A stretch of DNA of 60,000 nucleotides from Tubiluchus corallicola. Its lineage: Eukaryota > Priapulida > Priapulimorpha > Priapulimorphida > Tubiluchidae. The stretch is taken from positions 64,001 through 124,000 of the forward strand of contig JAQGDQ010000130.1 of assembly GCA_030141605.1 (NCBI GenBank), given 5' to 3'. Numbering within the stretch: the first letter of the stretch is position 1; each line of letters opens with the position of its first letter. The notes below the pieces were generated by a model, which worked only from the letters and a program-made list of their open reading frames with translations, had not been told where the DNA came from and did no database searches. Of this stretch, positions 10,060 through 21,999 are shown in pieces. The translations under genes were made by a program, and so were the position numbers.

Positions 10060-13000
10060 CTTGGCTTACGTAATACCTCACTTCTCCCCTCCTTTCCATG
10101 TTGTTGCAAATCAAATTAACTGTTCAGATTATTTGCAAAAATGGAATCTTTTACTTTGCTTTTAAACGTGTAAATAATGTAAATGAAGTGAATAAAGAAA
10201 TTAGCATTATAATAATGCTTTATCCTTTATCTGTTGGTGCAGGTTCGAGCTCAAAATTATCACTTTATTTCGGACCAACCTTTAGTACGAGAACAGTGGA
10301 AACTATAGAACAAGTAGTAAAAGTACAGTGGAGCACATTTCCTGCAGATATTTGATATTTATTCATTTATTTTAGCCATAACAAACTAACACAATAACAA
10401 AAAAGATACAAAATAAATTGACCTGTGCAAGGTTAAGACACCACCACATAGTGGGCACGGCAAAAATGTTGTAAGAAGGTGCAACTACAATCGTCAAAAC
10501 CACAGAAGCAAAGAAAAGGTGGAGTGTAGCAAGTGATATGTATCATGACAAATATTTAAACACTACATGTGACATTGTCTAGGATTTTATTATAGGAAAG
10601 AACATCTGCGCCAAGGTTGATTATTGAAGGACAGAATTTAATTAACTGTAATAACGGCTCTGCTAATGAGCCTATCGATTAGTGAGCAGCAGGACATTCT
10701 GTAAAATCGTCAGGAAAAAAGTTCTGAATCTGCGATACTACAGGAGCACTCCCAATCATCACTTGAATATCTTTCATAGTTTCTTTTCTGTTAGTTTTTC
10801 TTGGTTTTTCTCTTATTCGCTTTTCTGTAGCTGTTTAGTTAATTTAGTTTTTTAGTTTTTTAATTATTATTTGTGCATGTTTCAGTAAAGTATATAGGCC
10901 TGTAAATGTCTGTAGAGAATAATATAATTTTTTGCAGCACATATGATTGTATGCTATTAACCATATATTACCAGCTTAAAAGCTACAGTCACCTTAACAG
11001 ATTTTCACCAGACTTTACAATAACGGCAAAAATACGTCATTTGCTACTTTCGCTTAGTCTGACGACGCGTCCTGTTTCACCTTGCAGCGCAGCTTATCAA
11101 GCAGAGGACATAGCAAGGCTAAAGTCACTATTAAGCCTAGTATTGATCTGTGCTATGCTTTGATTGAATCTGCGCGGATCGATTCCTTCTTTTTCTTCAG
11201 ACTCAGCTTCACGAATGCGGGGATTAGTCGACATAGATGCTGCATCCCAGTCCTGACCTGATGAACCCTTGTTCGCAAAAGAAGATGGGTCCAAGGACAA
11301 CACCCTGGGGAGCACCCGCTAGTGGTTGCCAAGGGAAGCCAATGCGGGCAGAAGAAACGAGTTTCTTGGTCAAACTAGGAAGGATGGACACCATGGAAAC
11401 TGAAAGATGACCATATTGACCATATGGTAGGAAAGAAGATGAAGACAATTTGACAACTGCACACAGTTAAGCTAACGGTAGAGAGACTTTCGTGAAGTAC
11501 ATGCGCCTGGTGAGTAGTTACATCATTTTTCAACAAAAACAGCCTTCGTAACTTAAGCATTTTGTGAACTCGTTAAAACCAAAGCAGAGAAGAATTAAGA
11601 TAAGTATCTGACTTACTCTGCAAAAATTTTAATACAGCTAATAATTCATGTTGCATTTAGCATTTTGCAATAGAGTGTCTATAATAATTACACAATATTA
11701 GACACTCCTAATATATGTTTACTATACTGTTTTATTAATTTTATTAATAGCTTTATTATAATATTTTTCAAAAAAGAGTAACCAATGCGCAAATATAGAA
11801 AATAAAACTTTCAATAATGTTTACTATCTACGGTTTACGCTTTCAACCTACTTTCAAATATCGGGAAATTTGAAGTGATGCATGATTTAGTGCTTCTTTA
11901 TTTTCTGTTTTTTGTACCTATTTCTTTATGTCCACAGCAATAGGTTTAAGTTGACATAGTAAGTGTATATGATTTCAAACGATTTACGCGCATCAGAGAT
12001 TCCATGTTTTTTCTTTCATAACTGATTTAATAATTGTACTTTCCAATATTCAGTACTACAAACTGTCTTAATTCATACACGCAAATTATAATCTAATACA
12101 GCATTGAAAACTCTATGGAAAAGACTGTGACTGCATTTGAATGTATGTTTAACTATTTTTATGTACTTTTTCTGAGATTAGGTTATTGTTGTATGTTTTT
12201 TTATTTCTGGCGATTTTAAGCTAGTGGTTATGGCTGGTATGCTATATTGGTAGAGCGTTAAGCTCTCTATCACGGCGTCACTTACCTAGACATATACAGG
12301 CTCAGTGTTTCTCTAATCAAATATTTAAATTGTGGCGAATATTAATTAATGAAACAAAAGAACGTTGTTCGAACAGAATACAAAACAACTTTACAAAGCT
12401 GTAAAGCCGGTTGCTGACATAGTATAATGACAATTCTGGGTGGAGCCTGGAGGATGAACTCCCTAACAAACAAGTCAAGCTTTTAATGTTAACATTTCGA
12501 CATGTTTAATGTGAAAAATTAGGCGTAAATCAAGGAATTTCGAATTTATGATTTTTGAAAAGTTATTCAAGAAATTCTACAAGTAATTATTTCCTATATG
12601 TACCATATGTTGGAATTCTGCATAACGTATAGATAAAATTGTACACTGTGTTTTGTTAGAGTTACAGCAGCCCATATATAATATCATCTGTTCAAATTGA
12701 GCGTCTGTGCCCTCGTAATAATTACAAAACCAGGCTTAATAGGACATCATTTGGAGTCATACCACGCTTTTACCTACGTTAAAATAGTCTAGAGTCCATT
12801 TTATTTGCGCAGTTTACAGCACTAGAACTTGTTCTTAAGTAAAAGGAAAACAATTAATTCTTGAGGGAAAAACAGAGAAAGGGTTACCCTAATTCAGCTA
12901 GCATATCGACAGGAAAATATAATATTTGTAGGTCTGTAGGTGTGTAATTCTAATGTTGTATCAACTGACAAAACACCTTAGTATGGCAATTAATATACGT

Positions 13001-13237
13001 GAAGTTATACGTGAATTAAATATTTTGTGTAAACGGATTATAGGCAGGTTAACAGTCAAATTATCCGTTCTAAATGAAAAACAAGGAAGAAGTACACAAA
13101 GCTTTCGAAATGGGTGACTTTCTGATTGTAAGTGTTTTCATCTGAAAAACATTCTATAGGAAACAGCTTGAGTTATCAAGAAATCAGGTGTTGATTGTAT
13201 TAAAAAAACAGTTAATATGCTTACGCTTCTATAATGC
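10060..13237. other. No recognisable gene
   Basis: AT-rich DNA with only short frames (for example 11097-11315 and 11224-11448 on the minus strand) that overlap one another and resemble no family. A tRNA-like GGTAGAGCG near 12252 lacks a B-box. Confidence 0.5.
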
Positions 13238-13245
13238 ATTGCAAT

Positions 13246-13579
13246 CATGGCCGGATTAGAATCTTTTGGGGTCCAACCTCCAACTCGCTCACACCAGTCT
13301 TTTGAGTATTTTTACTCGTGATATATTTACCGACATTTATATAGATTGAAGTAAAGTTATTGCAAATTCTTTAAATAAGCTAGAATAGCTATCTACTGTT
13401 TGTCAACAAAAATATTCTTTAAGAAATACAACTATTTTACTATTTATTGCAAATCAAAATAGCACTTATTTCAACACAGCCATAGTGGAAAAACAGATAT
13501 TTTACCAAACGTTACCAAAGCCTGAGGGCCCCAAGCTTGAGGTGCAGCCTACACTAGCCTATAGGACAATCCGGCCTTG
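13246..13579. mobile_element. hAT-type MITE, 334 bp
   Basis: The ends are CATGGCCGGATT at the left and the inverted CAAGGCCGGATT at the right. They are flanked by ATTGCAAT (13238-13245) and ACTGCAAT (13580-13587), an 8-bp target-site duplication with one mismatch, as expected for hAT transposition. The GGCCGGATT terminus is common in animal hAT elements. There is no transposase frame inside, so it is non-autonomous. Confidence 0.8.
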
Positions 13580-14139
13580 ACTGCAATTTAAGTGCTTTGT
13601 TTTGTGATATGCTTTATCGCATACGCAGTCTGTTTGGTTCATGCTGGCCCTAACAAGATGTATAATATTGCTCAACCATTTTCTTTTTGCCCTTTAAGAC
13701 GCCATTTTGTTGTCGTCTATTATAATCGCCTCTGCATGGCTTAGCAAAGATGTGCGCTAGCTTTCATCTTCAGAGAGATGACGTGGGGAGAAGCCATACA
13801 CGTTTACTTCATTGTAGCTATTGAAGCCAGACGAACCTCAAAGAAATAGCATCAGATATATTACGTCGATTCAGACGAAAAAGATTCTGAAGTTTATGAA
13901 GGATTTTTGTAAAGATTTGCGGAGATTAGATTACAGTTTGATGAGTCGGCAGGCAGAAGTAATTTATTTGATTTGATGATCTAGGAATCGGCCATTTTGT
14001 TGTAGGTTTTAGGCAAATCTTATTACGGCTTTGCGCACATAAAAAAGTAGCTTTCTTAACAGTCGTTCTATTTGACATGATCAAATGCAAAATTCGTTAA
14101 GCACGAAACTCCGGGTGAGGTGATTACGTACTCCAGAAG

Positions 14140-14235
14140 GTCAGACAAACAAAAAAGAGGGAGGATGAAAAAGAGAAAGAGAGAGAGGAAGAGAGAGAAA
14201 GGGAGAGTAAGAAGCTGAAAAAGAAAAGAGACGGT
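14140..14235 (+). repeat. Purine-rich GA tract
   Basis: Imperfect GA/AAGAG repeats just upstream of the duplicated gene block; not shared with copy B. Confidence 0.8.
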
Positions 14236-14244
14236 ACTTCAGTT

Positions 14245-15515
14245 TTTTAATTTGGTTTTTAAGTAGCTATAAAATTACTGTCTTTCATGTGAATCAGTAT
14301 TTGTTGTTTTTAATTATTAAATTACTTAATAATTTGTTTATTTACTAATATTAGCCTGAAGACATAACTGTGATGATTACCTCACGAATGAATTACTTTT
14401 AATACAAAAGAAAGAATGATTGCACGTCTCTTGTTCTTTCTTTTTGTATCCTGGCAACTATTCATTTTTCACTTATGTGTGAAAACTAGTATGAAACGAT
14501 GGCAAATTCAGTTTATTGTTATGATAAGTCTTGAATTTGAAACGCCTAAGTTGTTAACTGATGATCAGTTTTTGGACAGTGGCTGCTGGGTCTGAATCTC
14601 CAAGAGGTATTTGCTCAAGAAGGTTTTCGGCCTAATTATCTCGATGCTCGGGATTTACCGCATTCTAGAAAGATTCTAGATATCATTCTAGATCGCCTTC
14701 TACGTCATTTCGAAAGACGAACGTTAAACCACAAAATAAATTTCTTAGAAAAACATATAATGTCACTTTGTACTACGCAGATGGCACATTCTTTTAATTA
14801 CGGTGTAAGCGTTTCTTTCGTTCTCTTTGCTCTGTTCATAATAACCCACGGATGTGGTTCAAATCGTGTAAAAAAGCTGATGGAACAAGAGATTGGTCAC
14901 TGTACCAAGAAGACTTCCATAGGTATGAGCGCTAGTCGACTGTGCCGACTTTGTTGGGAGAAGATCGATCGGCCTAAAAAACTACCATGGAGTACACAAG
15001 TTTACGAAGACTGCTGTAAATAGACGATGGACAAGTGGCCCTACACACAGAAACAGAGAGATGAGTGTTACATTTCAAATGGAAATCAACCTTCCAACCC
15101 TTAAAAATAATTTCATTGCGCTGATGCTTATTCTCTAATAGCATTAACAAAAAAAAACACAATGTCTGATGAATCAATAAAAGAAAAAGTGTATAAAATA
15201 AATAAAAAATATTTAGTTTAGTTTTTTCTTTCTAATTTTATATTACTTTATCTCCTAATTTTTAAATTCACGGTTCTGGTTCTTTTGTATATTTAGAGGA
15301 AATTTCACGTACGCTATTATTTTAAATGGTATATTTCTTTGCTCAAATAAAGTATTGTTAGAGATACTGATAAGATAGTATTATAAAGTAAGAAGACTCT
15401 ACAGATAATATCAAATAAGATATAATCAGAAAATAATGTTGCTTAAATAAGACTGCTGAATAGCCTTGTAAGTGTTACATGTGCCCATTTCAGGTATTAC
15501 ATGATTTTAACGTGA
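14245..15515 (+). repeat. Duplicated segment carrying copy A
   Basis: Homology with 52975-54060 extends beyond the coding part on both sides: TCACGAAT-AAATTA upstream, and downstream past the polyadenylation signal through GATAAGATA, ATAATCAGAAA and CATTTCAGGTATTA. The copies are therefore genomic duplications or mobile units, not simple processed retrocopies. Copy A has about 100 extra bases near 14400-14510. Confidence 0.75.
14521..15104 (+). pseudogene. Copy A of a duplicated small membrane / cysteine-rich protein gene
   Basis: Paralogous to 53149-53717. An ATG at 14521 opens a frame (MISLEFETPKLLT...) that loses one base, relative to copy B, in the T-run at about 14569-14575. The downstream frame then stays open from 14565 to a TAG at 15021-15023. 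Read past that TAG, the same frame continues to a TAA at 15102-15104, exactly where copy B also stops. Copy B has CAG at the TAG site, so the TAG looks like a nonsense mutation in A. The conceptual product is about 194 aa: roughly 80 polar N-terminal residues, one hydrophobic helix (NYGVSVSFVLFALFIIT, about 14796-14846), then a Cys-rich tail with HC, C-x-x-C and DCC motifs and a final Cys after the TAG. Family unknown. The Cys spacing is loosely like short TNFR-type CRDs (BCMA/Fn14/Grindelwald), which is only a suggestion. If 14760 is used as the start, an 87-aa protein ending at 15023 remains. AATAAA at 15176-15181. Confidence 0.65.
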
Positions 15516-15519
15516 TTTT

Positions 15520-16280
15520 ATATTATTATCTTTATAGATAGATATATTTATAGGTATATTTAGATATATTTATCATGTACCCATGTTGGTATTTGTACTT
15601 ATCATTTTATTAAAATATCATTTTTTAGTTTTTTTAAGTTACTCACTTCTTGTCGTACAACAATGGAGAGTATTATCACGTACCCGCGCCGATGTTTGTA
15701 TTTGCACTTGTACATAGGCTTATAGGGGCCACACAAAGACCATTGTTCTCAAATATTATAAATGAACCTATGTATTATTATCATGCATCGATCGATTAGA
15801 AGCTATACTTAAAGTTAGTTCGAATGCGCTGTGATGCAGCGAGGCATGAAGCTAAACTGCGGACGTATGGTATAATAATAACTAAAATCCATATCTGTCT
15901 TTCTAAAAATAATTAATTAATTTTTATTTAATAGACATATTGACACATTTAACTTGTTGGTTAATATTAAATTTTACAAGTTAATACAAGTAAGACAGAT
16001 AAAAGATAAGATAAGATAAGATGAACTTTATGCAGGGTAAGAACTCTTACCAGAACAATTATACATTTAAATCCACTATCTATGTACAATAAAGAACAAC
16101 GAACTTACGAACAAGTAAAAATGAACTGTATTATGAATGGTTATAGAAATGATTTAAAGATGTTAAAAAATGTTAGTCAAAATGTATTTTAATATCATTA
16201 TAAAACCATCAGATGTTAACTTGTGATTATACACGTATCTTCTTTAAGTGAAACCTATAGCGATTCTTACTTATTATTAT
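15520..16280. other. No gene; AT-rich
   Basis: Contains short GATAAGATAAGATAA runs near 16003-16020 and otherwise nothing recognisable. Confidence 0.5.
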
Positions 16281-16444
<164 letters not shown>

Positions 16445-16449
16445 TAAGG

Positions 16450-19400
16450 ATTCTACTGTAGTATATCGCATGTAGTAAATTTCGCGTTTTATCTATTTGC
16501 ATTTATTTTCGGATTGTGAAAAATAAGCTAGAATAATTTAAGTTCTTTTCTTCACAAAGCAGCTCGGAAAGAGTAAGGATTGCTGGTTTCGGCTTTACAA
16601 TGTGATAAAGCCCAGTATTCAAATAGTTGCAAGATATGTAAACATCTTTTATACATGTTATCACAGAGATAATAGTCTGGTTTCTTTTTTTGCTCGGCAA
16701 AGATGTTACTCAATTTTATCATGTATGGGAAAATGTGAAAAATATATGTTGAAAATACTACATAGATTTTGCATTGATGATATCTAAGCAGAAGTTTGTA
16801 TGATCACACGTATTTAACGAGAAGTGCAAACTAATTGAGGATCAGATTTGTAATGAGTTTCTGGCCGTGGATGCTTTAAATACAATAGAGGCAAGAGATT
16901 TCTCTTTCTGTATGTTGACTGAATTAATGAAATTTTAACGTTTATCGTGAAAGATTAGCTACATACAAATAATTTTAAGGCGTTTTAAGTTTAATTTTTA
17001 AAGCTAATAAATGTCATTTTTGTCTCTTTATTGCTTTGTTTTCTTCCGTTGTATAATTTTGTGTGTAATATATTGTATACATGTAACTAATTATAATTCT
17101 AAATATTGCTAATGTACTGTGTATCTGTGTTGTGTTAATGTACATTTATGTACAAATAAATAATAAATAATGTAATGTCTGCTGTTCAAAAGCTGAGAGC
17201 GTTTATCTCATTAACTGGCTTCACTTTATAATTTATGAGAAACTAACCTAACATCGTTCATAATTCATGCAGAAATGATCAGCAGCTATGATTGCGTTTC
17301 CTTTTCTCTCGCGTGTACTTAATCATTACTGCACAGCTTTCGTGTTACCTTAACAATAACTATCGCTTGAACAACATTTCTGACAACGATAGTTGAGTGG
17401 TGAAATACGTTTTTGAATGGCCGAAGATAAGAGGGTAGCGCAATCGAATATTTGCCTAAATACATTAAATGTATTTTCGCAGACTTTATCTACTATGAGG
17501 TATCATTTAATATTCTCAACTGGACATGAATATGAATATTGAGAGCAAGCAGAACATGTTAATCTTAAGCCAGTTTCTAAACCCAGAATATTATTTTGAA
17601 GTGAAAATGTTTTTTATCTAACTCTCGTACATTGGCGTCATCTTTGATGCCTCGAATACCAGAATGATTATGTTAGCTTAAAACGGTTCGTTTTTCCATT
17701 TTTGCATCAAACTTTTGTACGACAAAGGGAAAGATGTTAAGGAAATGTAAAAAACCTGCGTTTTATGTTTTTACCATCTACACAAACGGGGGGAGGGCAT
17801 CAGAGTAGGAAAAATTGTCTAGCGACAAAGGATCTTCGAACGCTGCCTATGCTGAAATTATTCAAGTATAGTAGGATGTTTTGTTTTACCACCGCGGATT
17901 AGATAGTCAAATTTTAATTGATTCAAATTGTTTTATGCACGGTCAAAACTTTTAAGGGACCTACACACTAGCTCTTGTATACGAGCAAAACTAAGATGCT
18001 GATTTTGTAGGCACTTCTGCATACGTAAACGCATGATTAAAGTTAAGACGCCTACGTTTTAGGCTCTCCTGTACATTTGCGTAGTCAAAATTCTGACTGT
18101 CTGGGAGTCCACAGTCTAATAATTAAGGCACTGGCTATTTAGGTTTTGATCGTGCACCATAGTTAAGATATTGATTTTTATTTGTCAGCATTACAAATAC
18201 GCTTTGCAGTCTATTTTATTCAAAAGCATTTTCTATTAAGACTGCCGGTAGGTGTATAACATTCACTTATTATACAAAAGTATCGCTGACAAAAACTGAA
18301 AAAGCTATACATCGACCGTGATACAATGAAAGAACATGATACGCCGGATTCAAACTGACACAAAGACATGACACTAATTGCGTTTCAAGCTACATTTGTC
18401 ATGACAACGTTAGACGCGAAACTTCTCCCAAGAGGCGTCTCCTGTCCAACCGTCTTCGTCATTACGTTACCAAGATAATAAGCTAGAACGTTTCGCTACA
18501 CATAAATCTACTTTCATCAGTCCAGTGTCCACAGGGACTCGCTAAAAGCAGTGTATAGCAACTATACTTTCAGAGAACTCTCAGTGCGTCGTGTACTTTA
18601 CTGACAGTGGTTGCACAGCAGGTGGTTCTGTGAAGAGAAAGAAGGGCTGAAAGGGGCTGATAGTCGTTCACAGATTTATTGTTTTTTATTCATCGTATGA
18701 CGTTTTTGTTCTTTCCTTGTTTGTTCGTGTCATATTCCCCTTTTGTTCTGCTTTTCTTGATTGACTCGACAATAAACCGGACTTCTTCCAGCAACTTTTT
18801 GCCATTCTTTGTGGGAATTGATTTATGATCAACTCTGCAATCTTCTGCTCACCGAAGGCTTCTTCTATTACAGTATTAATCGTCTTTTATCGACACATTA
18901 ATGAAAACTGCTCTGACGACGTCTCGTCATTGGTCCCCAAAAGCTGATAATTTGGTCGCATAAGATCACTTATGCTACTACTTCTTAAATTTGTACTGAA
19001 CATTCACCAATGCAGTGCAATAAATCTAGTTTTTTCTCTCGGGCTTCTTGCCTGCAGAACGTTTTACCAGAATATTGTTTCTTTATTAATTAATACCTCA
19101 TCTACTTCAAGAAGGACATTAATTTACACGAAGTAGGAAGTCAGTTTAAAGATTTATGTTTTGTTCTACTTTACAAAGAGCGGGCCACATGCCTCCTGTA
19201 GATTAATTCGTATGGAAAACTGCTCTATTGTTGTATGCAATAAAAATCAAATAGAAACTCAGTATATTAAAGTATGTATCTTATAATGTGGCGAAATTAC
19301 GGCGTATGCTGTTCTATGACTGTATGCGTAGTGCATCTCCAAATATCATGCACTTTAATGCGAGCTCGCAAAGCAAATTATTGACTCGTATAACAGAGAT

Positions 19401-20950
19401 AATAATGCAGCTACAGTCCTTGATGCCTGTAAATTATTCCCGTAATAAAAGCCTGATATGAAACCGGCTTTGATGCATGCAGTAAATTGCTCGGTGAAGA
19501 AATTTTATGAAGTCTCTACAGTACAATCATTATTGAAACCGTAATGAACGAGCAGAATTGCTTGTAGAAGTTCTTGGTAATAACTGTGCAGGGTACAAGT
19601 TGACCAGTTTCGATGGCTTTCCCATTTTTTAGACCGCATAACGCCCTAATATTTTCATGATTTGTTCATGTTCTAAGAAAATCGTTTTCGGTTTCAAAAA
19701 GTTTACAAAAGATTCGGAAACTAACCTTGCTCAAACATTGCACCATGTTTCGAACGCTCCATCTTTTGAAGATTTCGTTTCGTTTTTCACATGTCACATC
19801 ATTATCATCTAGACAGAACCCAACTGGAGATTGGTTTTGTCTTTCTTAACATTTAACTAATTTAGTTCCACTTGAAAAAAGCTTCAAGTCTTCGTTCCTT
19901 GATTTGAAGTATAAACTAAAACGTGATATGAGGCCTGTTTTTTCCGATTCACAAACTACATTGACCGTGTTGAACACTTTTCTAGAGACATTAATTGGAA
20001 TAGATATATAATAACAATTTACTACACTAGTGTAACAAGAAGTAATTATTTTATGTTAGATTGTTTCAATTTAAGATCGCATTGGTGTGTTTCATAAACC
20101 ATAGGGTATCCCAGAAGCCACTTTAAAATTCAACAGTTCTTTATTTACAGTTTCTACTATATTTTTTTAACATACAAAGCAGAAAGTTTGAAAATTTGCA
20201 CAGATGAACTAAAAGATTGGACAGTTCATCTAGTCACGCTGCACTATTGAGATTTGCTATTTTTCTACATTCTTCGGGGATTTTAAGGCCTTTAGAGACC
20301 AATCTAATGACAAATCGGGGATCTTGCGTTGAAAAATGCAACGCATGAATGTGAGGGGTGAGGAAGGGTTCCTGTTTGTTGAAAACTACATTGTTAATAA
20401 TTTAGTCCATGTTGGTGTTTCGGAACTGCCGATGAACTTCACTGGTGATCGAGGGAGCTTATGCCGTGTTACTTTTTCATTTCATTTCTAACATTAGTGT
20501 TGTCGCCAAAAACAATGGGGTTCCAGTCAAGCAATAAACAAAAAGAGTTGTGTAAGCCATTTTGATTCATGCAAGAGCTTGCCGAGAAAAGAAAGAAATT
20601 AATGTGTAGTAATTGATGGAACACCCCGAGGTGAAATATTGGGGTAACTTTTGTTGTTTTACATAATATATACGAGTGATTTTTCGTGTCCAAAAATGTC
20701 TGGTGCAAAAATATTTCTGCTGTGTCATTACCGCAAATCATCCTTTCAAGCTTGTAGTGCGAATTATTTGCTAGCAACAAATTGAATTCACAATCAACAG
20801 GAGAAAATATATGGCCCCAAACATGGCGATGTTCATTTCGTGTGAACGCAGAAAGATTTAAATAAATAATTTCCCATCAGCTTCTCTTCCCGTCACTGAA
20901 TCGGCTAAAACTTGCTGCACTGATTCTTTCGCAATACCATCTCTCTTTAT
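16450..20950. other. No confident gene in 4.5 kb
   Basis: AT-rich. The stretch around 16900-17170 ends in AAATAAATAATAAATAATG after a TG-rich segment and resembles the 3' UTR/tail of a retroelement or transcript, without coding evidence. Around 19370-19500 is a TAAT-rich stretch of even base composition that could be regulatory. Minus-strand frame 20469-20780 (103 aa) matches nothing I know. Confidence 0.45.
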
Positions 20951-20956
20951 CGACCG

Positions 20957-20970
20957 GTCGCCATGGCAAC
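20957..20970. promoter_or_regulatory. RFX X-box (GTCGCCATGGCAAC)
   Basis: An exact match to the RFX consensus (GTNRCC, 0-3 bases, RGYAAC) with a 2-base spacer. It lies 83 bp upstream of the ATG of the ORF at 21040, the usual X-box distance for ciliary genes. Confidence 0.45.
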
Positions 20971-21039
20971 CAGGGCTTCTGAAATCGCAATTTCGTTGCT
21001 TTTTGCGTCGAGAAGGCGTGCTGGAGTCTTTAAAAACGC

Positions 21040-21318
21040 ATGTCTGCCAGTGTGACTATTGTCGGCAGGCGGATCAGGGCAAGCAATAATAAAGGGGTAC
21101 GCATGAGTTTTAAGTGCACAGTTACCGATTTTTTAAGACTGCAAGGGAGCCGTAAAAAGAATAAGGAAATAGGGAATAGCTTAGTTTATAAAAAGGAAAT
21201 TAATCAGCTAGGTATGAGTGCTGGACCTTTCTTGTGGGAGTCTTCCTACTTGTTACGCAATCCCAGCATGCTGTTCGGTACACGAAGTGGCGTGTCTCGG
21301 CAGCGACAATTTTTCTGA
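21040..21318 (+). CDS. Small ORF, 92 aa, unrecognised, downstream of an X-box
   Basis: ATG to TGA, basic (R/K-rich), no signal peptide or clear domain. Codon third positions are more GC-rich than the surrounding AT-rich DNA, and an RFX-type X-box lies 83 bp upstream. It could be a first exon or a single-exon gene; a chance frame is not excluded. Confidence 0.35.
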   Translation: MSASVTIVGRRIRASNNKGVRMSFKCTVTDFLRLQGSRKKNKEIGNSLVYKKEINQLGMSAGPFLWESSYLLRNPSMLFGTRSGVSRQRQFF

Positions 21319-21908
21319 ATCAAATCCGGATCGCGTGACAACAGCTTGCAAACGACAGCCGCTCTGTCTCTTCCATTATTGATGAGGAAAAGGATGAGGA
21401 TGCTGCAAGAGCGCCGTGTACTATAAAAGCATCCATTGTAAAGAATATCGAATGCCTCTGATATTGTGAATTTTGTCTATAGCTGAACTTTGTTTCACCT
21501 GTGCGTTAATGTGCACACCTGTAGCATACCTGTAATCACGGCAGATAACAGGTAGAATACATTTCATATAGATTAAATTTAGTCAGCCGTAATAAAGAAC
21601 TTATTGTACCAGTGATAAATGTATTTCTTTTAAGGCTAGAGACTGAAACACAAGCACCAGGTGCTATGGATAATATGGCGCCTCTTAATTTTCAAGACTC
21701 ATATTGCGGAATATAGTATTAAATGATGGTCAAATGATAAGCATGTAAGCCTTATGAAAAAAACCCTTAAAGGGAAAGAAAATTTTATTTTAAAATATAT
21801 CCGAAAAAACTTCCCACACAATGGTATATTACTTTGCATTTTGCTTACGTGGTTAAAGACTTATGTGATTAGAAAAGAAAATTCTACAATAATTCTACGC
21901 AATATTAC

Positions 21909-21993
21909 ATAAACTTATTCCAAATGATCTACTCTCAAAATGACTGGTCGATGACCAATTATTTTGAGGGTAGGTCGTTTGGAATAAGTTTAT
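21909..21993 (+). repeat. Near-perfect 41-bp inverted repeat with 3-nt loop
   Basis: The arms 21909-21949 and 21953-21993 differ at five positions. On the + strand transcript four of the five are G-U pairs and one is a C-A mismatch, so a + RNA would fold almost completely; the opposite strand would carry A-C mismatches. Could be a tiny MITE or a hairpin RNA. Confidence 0.8.
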
Positions 21994-21999
21994 AGGTAA

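Noticed and set aside
12226-12300. tRNA-like GGTAGAGCG region
   Set aside because: No B-box, no acceptor stem, no cloverleaf.
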